From assembly GCA_007258455.2 (NCBI GenBank), contig VDFB02270651.1:695810197-695874196 (forward strand): 64,000 bases of DNA, written 5' to 3'. This stretch comes from Sequoia sempervirens (Eukaryota > Streptophyta > Pinopsida > Cupressales > Cupressaceae). Position numbers and translations under genes: made by a program. Below are positions 55,741 through 64,000 of the stretch, piece by piece; position 1 is the first letter of the stretch; each line of letters begins with the position of its first letter. Below the pieces are notes generated by a model. The model made no database searches. It was not told the DNA's origin and saw only the letters and a list, made by a program, of their open reading frames with translations.

Positions 55741-56895
55741 TACAGTCGGCCCCTCTTTGCCCCTCTTAGCCCTAATTTTCCCTAAAAGAGCAATTTTTTT
55801 CTTTTGGTCATAACTTGGGCATACAGTATCAAAATCAGGCAAATGAGATATCGTCGGAAAGCTGGTTCCGAGCACTTTCTAGTAGTGCTATTTATTTTCT
55901 AGTATTTTACTTTTTTTCTGAATTTATTTCTGTTTGAAGTCAGATGTTATTTTTGGACTTTCGAGCTTGTAACTTTTTGCCATGATCTCCAATTTTCACT
56001 ATCTTCGCAACGTTGGAAAGGTATTAAGGAGCTTTATGTTTTTGTCCATGTACTTTTTATGTATCTATCCCAAGTTGATTGTTTAGTCTAGATTTGGTCC
56101 GATGGGTTGTTTGGAGATTACTTGGATATTTTGGCAGTTGGGAGGGTGCATCTTGCATCTTTGCACTTCATTTTTAGTAATACATCATTCAATAATTGCT
56201 TACTACTTCATAGATTCTAGAGTTGTTCCTGTTTAGAGTTTTCAAGTGTTCCGTGGCATTGGGTCTGCTGTTACTTTATCATGATTCCTTGAGTCAATCA
56301 ATGAATCTCATCTGGTTTCAGTAGTAAATAGAAGAATCTTTCCTTGTTTTCCAGTATAAGGTTCCAATGTTACTCTACAGAGTTCTTCCATTACTTCTTT
56401 GCAGCATGACATCTCATTGTAAGGGGGGTTTTGTCCCACTGGGTTTTTCCTTCTCTTACTCATTCTTGCATTTGTAAATGGGTACCTGATCAGGCCTAGT
56501 TGTCGAGACCCATCTTTGCTTTCATGCATCTTATTCTCGTGTTTTAGCTTCTTCCTAAGTTCATCTTAAGGGGGGGTGTTAAAGTAATAAGTTATTATGC
56601 TTAATTAATTATATCATATTGATTAATTAATTAAGTCACTTATTCCTTTAGTTACTTAAGCTAAACTTAGACACATTAATAATTGATTAATTATTAAGTG
56701 TGCACACTAGGGTTTCATTTAGGGTTTCCCTTTTAGGGTTTCTTGATCTCCTTCATAAGGATTGATCTCTATGTAATCATTGATTCACTTAATGCATTTT
56801 TACTGTAAGGTTTATAAAACATCTTCTTTGGTTCTTCATATCTTTTGCATGTGACAGGTATCCCTTTGCATGCAAGAAATCTTGGTTTTCTAACA

Positions 56896-58265
56896 CCTTA
56901 ACCTTATTTGCATATAAGGTTATTATGAGATAAATGCAAAGAAACCCTAATCAAGTGCATTAGAGTGTGATTCCTATATGACAATGATAAGATTCTGAAA
57001 TAGAGGTGCACCATAGAAACATGGCCATTTGTAATTTTCATGGTCTTTTAGGCCTTTTACCTTGATGTTTGATCTATTTTTCTTTGATTCATTGATGTAA
57101 TGTGGCTTGGATATTCACATTAGGCCTTTAAAATTTAAATTATGACATCTTGTGAAGGTGTTGTAAGGTGTTGTAAAATATTTTTACACTTTTCTAGACT
57201 CTATTCATTACAATTCACCTAAAAATCACCTTTTCATCACTCACCAAGTCCTTTTTTGAAGTGTTGTAAAGTCTTGTAACAAGATTTCACACTTTTCTAG
57301 GCATAATTTCACTATTTACACCTTTCTTATGCTTTATTTGACCTCTTTATTCCATTATAAGGCTGAATTAAGTATATTTTTGACTGTAAACATGAAAAAT
57401 AATATTGAATGTGACTTAATTCCCAACACCCACATTGAAGCCCAAGGTGGGACCCATTCGCCATGGCTGGCAAATGAGTCCCCCTTGGGTCCAAATTCAA
57501 AATATTTCAGAAAAAAAATTAGGTTTTTATTCAAAATCACTTGATGTTGGCCTACGATGAGGTATCAAAGGGTTACTAAGGCACAAGATTATATAAATAA
57601 GTGATTTTCACCTCATTTTACATCTCCTGCAATCATACATCACATCCATGCAGTTTTTTCATTCACTTAAGCATTTAAGCATATTACAACATGAAATCAA
57701 GCATTAATCAAGCATTCAAAGGTAGGCATTAATATATCTTACGACTTTCATCAACAAAGGTTTCGTAAGTTGATATCATTTGTATGTTATTAGTTTATCT
57801 TTCTCTTTCATTTCATCATTTTATTAAGGGTTTGAGTACCAAAGTAGGATTTCACCAAGGAAAATCCCTTTTTCCTAACCCTTAACCATTTTTCCCCTTT
57901 GTGCATGTGTTATGTATGTAGATTTATCAAGCATCTAGGTGTTAAAAGGTGGAGAAGAATTCAACAAAGTTTCTCAAGTCAACCACTTCATATTTCAAGC
58001 TTGGAGAAGATATTTTGTCCCTTTCCTGTAGAATTGATTTCAACAACCCGACAAGAAGACATCCTCATATATGGTGTTACAGAGTTGTCTCCTGATTTCT
58101 CAGAATTTTGGGAGAGGACTGATTTGGCACCAGTGGCAAATGAGTCCCACCTTAAGGCTAGAAATCTAGGTTTGTCAGATTCTGGATCTCAACACTTAGA
58201 AATCTATTCCCGATAGGTTTTTACCAGAAGTAGGACTAATTCACCATTAGTGGTGAATGAGTCCC
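56896..58265 (+). mobile_element. LTR/leader-like segment with TATA box and three hairpins, right part of the hairpin region
   Basis: A TATA box (TATAAATA, 57,592-57,599) is followed by a leader-like stretch. Three hairpins lie at 57,441-57,489, 58,116-58,147 and 58,233-58,264. The layout parallels 37,270-38,780, including the word TTTCACCAAGGAAA. No partner LTR or termini could be fixed. An open frame at 57,899-58,216 spans a hairpin and is not taken as a gene. Confidence 0.4.
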
Positions 58266-59129
58266 ACTGGTGTTTTTCTATGATTTTAGACAACATTCAG
58301 GACACTCCATGGTGCACCTAGATGGTAGGAGGTTGCTCAAGGAGAACAATCTAGACCATGCAGCAAGAGTCACACAATAGAAGCAACACAAAATATGGAG
58401 GAAAATGCATATTCAAAAATTCTTATTATCAAAATTTTTTATTGCAATTGGCCGACAACATCTGAGCTTATAGATTCATCTCACAGGCATGATACAACAT
58501 GCTCAAAATACAATATTCCTATATGCTCCTTAACACGAGTGAAAATATTACACATCAAATCTATATTATTCTATTTAATCAACTTCTTCTCTCCTAATGA
58601 TCATTACAATGCTTTATATCATATCCACAGATCTAGAATCTTTCATGTCAGCCAAAAATCATTACAATCTCTGATCAAGTAAAATGTAATGCATGCATGA
58701 AATAGGTTGGCCTCAAATTTGAATTTATCCTCAGTAGGTGTATAGTATTAAGTGTGGACCAATAATTAAGGTCTGGGACACTCCATGGAATAATTAAAAA
58801 CACATCGTGAGGATCTACAAGTTATGAGAAAGATCCACAAGAGATCAAACTAGTTGTTAGGCTTGAAACTTATTTCGATGCCGGTTCAAGAAACTGCTAC
58901 TTAATTTGGGAGTGATAACTTGCCGGAAAAAGAATCAATCGTGCTCAAATCTTGGAATAGGGAAAATGAACATGTCCACAATGAAAATATGGATTTTCTA
59001 GGTCTGGTGAGGAAATACAATAAATCCACCAACTTGAACTAAACAAGAAAAAAAACTGGAATGAAAATATTTTTGGTTGATGTAAGATTGACAAGAACCA
59101 AGGATGCTCCTGCATCAAACATTCAAGGT
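58266..59129. other. No gene seen; probably 3' flank of the chromovirus
   Basis: The word GGACACTCCATGG occurs twice (near 58,299 and 58,768). On the minus strand the region lies downstream of the pol stop and could hold the 3' LTR, but I could not fix its termini. Confidence 0.4.
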
Positions 59130-62100
59130 TAATGAAAAGCGAGTCCCTCACTCTGCTAGGGCTAAAGGAAAACCAATATGGTCTACCTCAGCTTGAGAAA
59201 TCTAGGAAGAATCTTTCACTAGTCTGTCTTTCCACTTCACAAGATATTCTTGTATTGTCTTCCACACATCTTCTTCTCATCTCTAACATCCAAAATCTCT
59301 TCTATCTCATCTGGTTGTTGTTTAGGAAACTGTTTCTCCAATCTTGATTTACTATCTTCATTGAATTATGCTTCATGGTACCAATGTAGATCTGCAATGT
59401 TGAATATAGGTGATATACCCATGCCATCTAGTAACTCTACTTCATATGCATTTCCTGAATCAAATTTCTTCAAAATCTTATAGGGTCCAAACTTCCTCAT
59501 CTTGAGCTTATTGTATGTGCCAACTGGAAATCTTTCCTTCCTCAAATACACCATCACTTCATCTCCAACTTCAAACTCCTTGTGTCTCCTCTTTTCATCT
59601 ACTTGCTCCTTATACTTTAGGTTCATATCTTCCAATTGTTGTTTTACTTGAGTATGCATTTTCTTCATATGTTCTACAAATTCCTCTACTTTTGTACTCC
59701 TTTTATCTTCCTTACTGATGTCTTGCAACTCTGATATACCTCTAGGATGAACTCCAATAACAATCTCAAAAGTTGTCTTTCTAGTACTCCTGTTCATTGA
59801 ATTATTGTAAGAAAACTCTTCTTGTGCAAGGACTAAATCCCAACTTCTAGTCTTCTCTCCAACCAAACATCTCAACAAACTCCCCAAACTCTTGTTTACT
59901 ACCCTTGTATATCCATTAGTCTATGGGTGAAAAGTAGAACTGAACTTTAAATCTGTCTTTAACTTCTTCCAAAGTATCTTCCAAAAATAACCAACAAATT
60001 TTGTTTCCTTGTCTAAAACAATACTCCTAGGTAATCCATGCAATTTGACCACTTCCTTGAAAAATAAGTCTGCTACATGTACTGCATCTGATGTCTTCTT
60101 ACAAGGTATGAAATGTGTCATTTTAGAAAATATATTCACCACCACAAATATAGAATCATTAGGGTATGTGCAGGATCATGATGGGCCAAAAAATGGCAAT
60201 ATAATGGGTATGTGTAGGGTATGTGGCTGACAACCTTTTTTTACTTAAAATTGATGAAACGAAAAGGGTTTTCAAAGTAGATTCTCATCTTTTCACCAAT
60301 ATAAATTATGCTTTACTTTGAATTTAATAAATAATTATTATTCATTTTCTATTTGAATTACGACTAAAGTCCTGATTGATGGGTTGATTGAAAAAAATCT
60401 ATAGCTTTCAAATGGTATCACATTTTTTGAATCCAAAACATGCATCACATTTTATGTTTCACATACTATAGGATTAAAAAATATAAAATTGAATTTCATT
60501 AAGTTTTGACCAAGTTAAGGTGGTTAGACATATGAGTTTTTATATTTTTCAAAAGTTGTAATAAAAAAATCATAATTAATTATTTACTTAGAAAAAAATT
60601 ATAGAAAAATATGTATCACGTCGAGACATCAGTCCTCTATTTATATATAAAATCTTATAAAAAAATATTATCATTTTATTGTAGTCGAGGGTGGTGAGAC
60701 ACCTACTTTTTCCACTGAAATTTAAGTACTTTGCATTGAAATTTCAAATTTTCACCAAATAGATTTTTTTTGTTAAATAAACCTATTAGTTTAGAAACTA
60801 CATTCAATTTGCTACAGATTATATTCTTACATATTTTTGAAATAATATAGATAACTTATTCAAATTTTTATGTCAAGTTTCCTAACTCTAATTTTTCTGA
60901 ATTTTTTGCCACTTAAGGGCTTGTTTTTTCCATGATGATCCTTCACATACCTATTACCTCTCTTTTTTTTGGAAAAAAAAGTATGAAATCCATGCTAATA
61001 TCCTCCAAAGGTATCTCTAGAACTATCAAAGGCTTATACAATCCAACATTCTGACTATTCCCTTTTGCAACTTGACAAACTCTGCAACTTTGCACAAATT
61101 TCCTTACATCCTTATGATTCTGTGGCCAAAATTAATTCTCACTTACCATTGCTACTATCTTATATCAACTCCAAAGTGTCCTAACAATCCTCCACTATGT
61201 TTTTCTTTCACCAAGCTATCCCTCATTGAACTCTGGGGTATACATAATTGATTCTCTCTTAACAACATATCCTCTTGAATGAAATAATCCAACCACTGAC
61301 TCATATCATCCAAAACTGGTTCTTTACAAGCTCTCCAAGGTTCTACAAAATCTGGGTCTTCCTCATACAAGTTCCTCAATTCATCAAAGCCTAATACCTC
61401 CACTCTCATCTCTTCTAGTAAATTCCTTCTCCTACTCAAAGCATCAAATACTCTATTTGACTTTCCACTCCTATGTTTCAAAAAAAAAGTATAACTCTAC
61501 AAGAATTCTACCCATCTTATGTGTCTCTGATTCAACTTACCTTGACTGTTCAAATATTGCAATTCCTGATGATCAATATACAACACAAAATCCTTAGGCA
61601 ACAAGTAATGTCTCCACCTTTTCAAGGCTTGAACTATGTCATAAAAATCTTGGTCATAAACTTAATACCTTCTCCTAGCATCATTCAATTTCTAACTGAA
61701 ATAAGCTACTGATCTCCCTTCTTGACTCAATACTACTCCAATTGCATTTCCACTTGCATCATAGTCTACCTGAAATACCTTATTAAAATCTAGTAAATCC
61801 AACATAGGTTGCTTCATCACCTTCTATTTCAACAATTCAAAACTCCGGTTTGCTCCAGATGGCCACCTAAAATCCTTCTTATCTCCTCATCATTTCTATC
61901 ATAGGACTACAAATAGAACTGAAATTCCTAATGAACTTTTGGTAGAAACTAGCCAATCCATGAAATGATCTTACCTCTCCAATGCTTTCTAGTGTATGCC
62001 ATTCAACAATTGCTCTCACCTTCTCAGGATCCATCTTCAATCCATCCAAATATATCACAAATCCTAGATATACCAATTCTTCCTTCATGAAACTACACTT

Positions 62101-63058
62101 CTTAATTTTTATCAATAATTTCTCTTCTTTCAACCTTTACAAAACTTGTCATATGTGCGAAAAAAATTTCTTCTTTAGTCTTACTGAAAATCAAGATGTC
62201 ATCCAAGTAAAAAATCACAAAATTACCCAAGAATTTCTTCAATACCTCATTCATCAACCTCATGAAAGTACTTAGTGCATTTTTTAGTCCAAAAGGCATC
62301 ACCAACCACTCATACAATCCTTCATTTGTCTTGAATGTTGTCTTCCACTCATCCCCTTCTCTAATTTTGATCTAATGATATCCACTCTTCAAATATATCT
62401 TTGTAAAGTATTTAGTTCCAGTCAAACAATCCTTAATGTCATCCATCCGGGGCAAAGGAAATCTATACTTCACTGTGAATTTGTTTATGGCTCTAGAGTC
62501 TGTACACATCCTCAATTCTCCATCCTTCTTAGGTGCTAGTACAACAAGTACTACACAAGGACTTAAGCTTTCTCTGATCAAATCCTTCCTCAACAACTCT
62601 TGTACTTGTCTATTCAACTCTTCATTCTTTGTCAGTGTCATCCAGTGTGCTACTTTATTAGGAAAAATAGCTCTAGGAATTAGATCCATGAATTGACTAA
62701 TACTCCTCATAGGTGGTAATCCAATGGCAACAAAGTCTGCTTCATCCCATTAGAAACAATGGTATATGTATTCTTCTTTCCATCATAAATAGTGTGTCTA
62801 TCATACTGCCAAGGCCTTCCCACCAAAACATGGCATACATCCATAGGCATGATATCACACAAAAATTCATCAAGATAATTTCCTATCTTCAATTTCACCA
62901 AACATTGTTCGCTTACCAATATCTTATGCTCATCTTGAATCCATGCTATCTGATAGGGCTCTGGGTGTTTCAATATTTCTAGCTTCAATTTGGTCACCAT
63001 TTTTTTAGAAACTAGGTTCTCTGAGCTTCCACTGTCAATAATCACTTTGCAACATTTA
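59130..63058 (-). pseudogene. Ty3/gypsy chromovirus pol (protease, RT, RNase H, integrase, chromodomain), decayed
   Basis: Read on the minus strand: protease (62,707-63,045, IIDSGSSENLV intact); reverse transcriptase (61,879-62,710, with CTDSRAINKFTVKYRFPLPR, then YLDD intact); RNase H end (about 61,430-61,640, SQGKLNQRHIRWVEFL, then SGKSNRVFDALSRR); integrase zinc-binding part (61,155-61,230) and core (59,880-60,145); integrase C-terminus (59,366-59,887, FPVGTYNKLKMRKFGPYKIL); chromodomain (about 59,150-59,300, EEILDVRDEKK then YKNILVKWKDRLVKDSS). Several frameshifts and stops break it. RT reads KIYLKSGYH where the first catalytic Asp is expected (KIDLKSGYH). The integrase triad has Asn for the first Asp and Arg for the Glu. 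It is interrupted by the TIR element at 60,162-60,952. Gag would lie to the right, beyond the gap. Confidence 0.93.
60162..60952. mobile_element. ~800-bp TIR element, copy B (inverted relative to copy A)
   Basis: 791 bp with ends GGGTATGTGCAGGATCAT and, inverted, AGGTATGTGAAGGATCAT. ATTA flanks both sides (60,158-60,161 and 60,953-60,956). It aligns with the reverse complement of 23,655-24,453 along its length and disrupts the chromovirus integrase. No coding. Confidence 0.9.
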
Positions 63059-63061
63059 CTA

Positions 63062-63376
63062 AGGTATGTGTAGGATCATCATGGAAAAAATAGGTCCTTA
63101 AGTGGCAAAAAATTTAGAAAAATCAAAGTTAGGCAACTTGACATAAAAATTTGAATAAGTTATCTATATTATTTCAAAAATATATAAGAATAGAATTTGT
63201 AGCAAATTGAATGTAGTTTTAAACTACTAGGTTTATTTCAAAAAAATAAATCTATTTGGTGAAAAATTGAAATTTCAATGTAGTAGTTCTTAAATTTCAA
63301 GGAAAAAATAAGAAGTAGGTGTATGTCTGACCACCCTAACCACAATAAAATGATAATATTTTTTTATAAGATTTTA
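63062..63376. mobile_element. ~800-bp TIR element, copy C, cut by the assembly gap
   Basis: Starts AGGTATGTGTAGGATCATC right beside the chromovirus protease start and follows copy A closely until the run of Ns. Its right end is not in the window. Confidence 0.85.
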
Positions 63377-63476
63377 NNNNNNNNNNNNNNNNNNNNNNNN
63401 NNNNNNNNNNNNNNNNNNNNNNNNNNNNNNNNNNNNNNNNNNNNNNNNNNNNNNNNNNNNNNNNNNNNNNNNNNNN
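63377..63476. other. Assembly gap of 100 Ns
   Basis: A run of exactly 100 N. The left side is inside TIR copy C and the right side is the dispersed repeat also seen at 48,850, so the true distance and content are unknown. Confidence 0.99.
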
Positions 63477-64000
63477 TGTTTTTTTGTCAAAATGTCTTCT
63501 AATATTCAAGCAAAATTTAATTTTAATTTTTTGTGAACAAATGATATGAGAAAAGTTTGTCTAAGAAAAAACATTTATACTATGTCTAGGCAAGTTTTTA
63601 CATATACACACCATATTTTATTTGTTTCACATATGGTTGCCTAAATGTTCATTTAGAGTTTTAATTTTCATTGTATTAATGAGCTCAATTGTCACCTTTT
63701 TTCACTTTGTAAATGGAAGTTTAATTAGGGAAAATCTACATGTACACATTTGAAGTGTAAGTTCAAATAGAAACAAGATTTTTTAAAAAGTTGTCCCACA
63801 CATAGTTTATATAAGAAATGGCATTTCTTATCTTTGTAGTTTTAAGTTTGGGTTTTTAGTAAATACATAGAATCTTTCTCTAATTGAATGAAATTTTAGT
63901 CAATATTTAGTGCAATTGATTTGATTGAAGAGTGTATCGAATATACATTATATTAGTAATATTGTACATTATATTGTTCAAGTATAATACTATTAATATA
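63477..64000 (+). repeat. Dispersed repeat, copy 2
   Basis: Direct copy of 48,850-49,365, from TGTGAACAAATGATATGAGA to the AT-palindromic tail, running off the window. A TATA-like TTATATAAGAAA is kept near 63,808. No coding. Confidence 0.8.

Larger units (their letters stand above)
54519..56895 (+). mobile_element. Compact non-autonomous LTR element with complete ends
   Basis: A 2,377-bp element with LTRs of 319 bp each (54,519-54,837 and 56,577-56,895), near-identical to each other. It carries an iMet-type primer site TGGTATTAGAGC directly after the 5' LTR, a polypurine tract AAGGGGGGG (56,568-56,576) before the 3' LTR, and CCTTA as target duplication (54,514-54,518 and 56,896-56,900). The 5' LTR start has changed from TG to TA. 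The 1.74-kb interior has no gag, protease or polymerase and no long open frame. It is larger than a typical TRIM and smaller than a LARD. Near-identical LTRs suggest it is one of the younger insertions here. Confidence 0.92.

Noticed and set aside
1..64000. tRNA, rRNA, CRISPR arrays, riboswitches, organelle insertions.
   Set aside because: Looked for on both strands; no convincing instance. The only tRNA-like word is the B box of the SINE and the primer-site complements.

Overview
The window is nuclear DNA from a seed plant with a large, repeat-rich, AT-rich genome. A gymnosperm such as a conifer fits best, but the sequence alone cannot prove it. Supporting signs are spliceosomal GT-AG introns, an AP2/ERF transcription factor, a chromodomain-bearing Ty3/gypsy polyprotein, tRNA-iMet and tRNA-Arg primer binding sites, a tRNA-like SINE, a LINE remnant, and nested LTR elements with 5-bp target duplications. 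There are no bacterial genes, operons, rRNAs, tRNAs or CRISPR arrays. The only intact-looking host gene is an AP2/ERF factor at 50,283-50,903 (minus).

Layout. 1-6,757: a CT-rich/telomere-like tract, then two copies of one ~1.04-kb LTR in opposite orientations around a gene-free spacer. 6,758-21,700: an old minus-strand element (3' LTR 5,713-6,757, polypurine tract 6,758-6,771) carrying a long, decayed, Asn/Gln/Ser/Pro-rich reading frame. Its frame is interrupted at 10,025-18,766 by a complete 8.7-kb LTR element. That inner element has GTTTC target duplications, a tRNA-Arg-type primer site and a gag-protease frame full of stops. Reverse transcriptase and integrase are missing. In their place the frame runs into a 530-codon acidic, Cys-rich domain without a single stop, which is the most interesting object here. 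21,700-26,640: a CT-rich array split by a 4-kb iMet-primed LTR element (22,160-26,152), itself hit by an ~800-bp terminal-inverted-repeat element.

26,640-36,820: a region that may be the carcass of a DNA transposon, with a decayed plus-strand gene at the left, a six-exon phase-0 pseudogene on the minus strand at the right, and several tandem arrays between. 37,270-38,780 and 52,999-58,265: LTR/leader-like DNA studded with short hairpins that share a core but differ in stem sequence. 38,950-42,200: a LINE remnant (minus). 42,200-50,100: mostly featureless AT-rich DNA with a SINE at 47,206-47,400. 50,283-51,140: the ERF gene with a TATA box and three DRE/CRT cores. 54,519-56,895: a compact element with identical-length 319-bp LTRs, iMet primer site, polypurine tract and CCTTA duplications, but no coding. 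59,130-63,058: a dead chromovirus pol (minus) hit by two more copies of the ~800-bp element, followed by a 100-N assembly gap and a dispersed repeat.

Most of the window is therefore a layered record of insertions. Non-autonomous elements dominate: several have complete ends but no replication enzymes, so they would have to borrow enzymes from relatives elsewhere in the genome.
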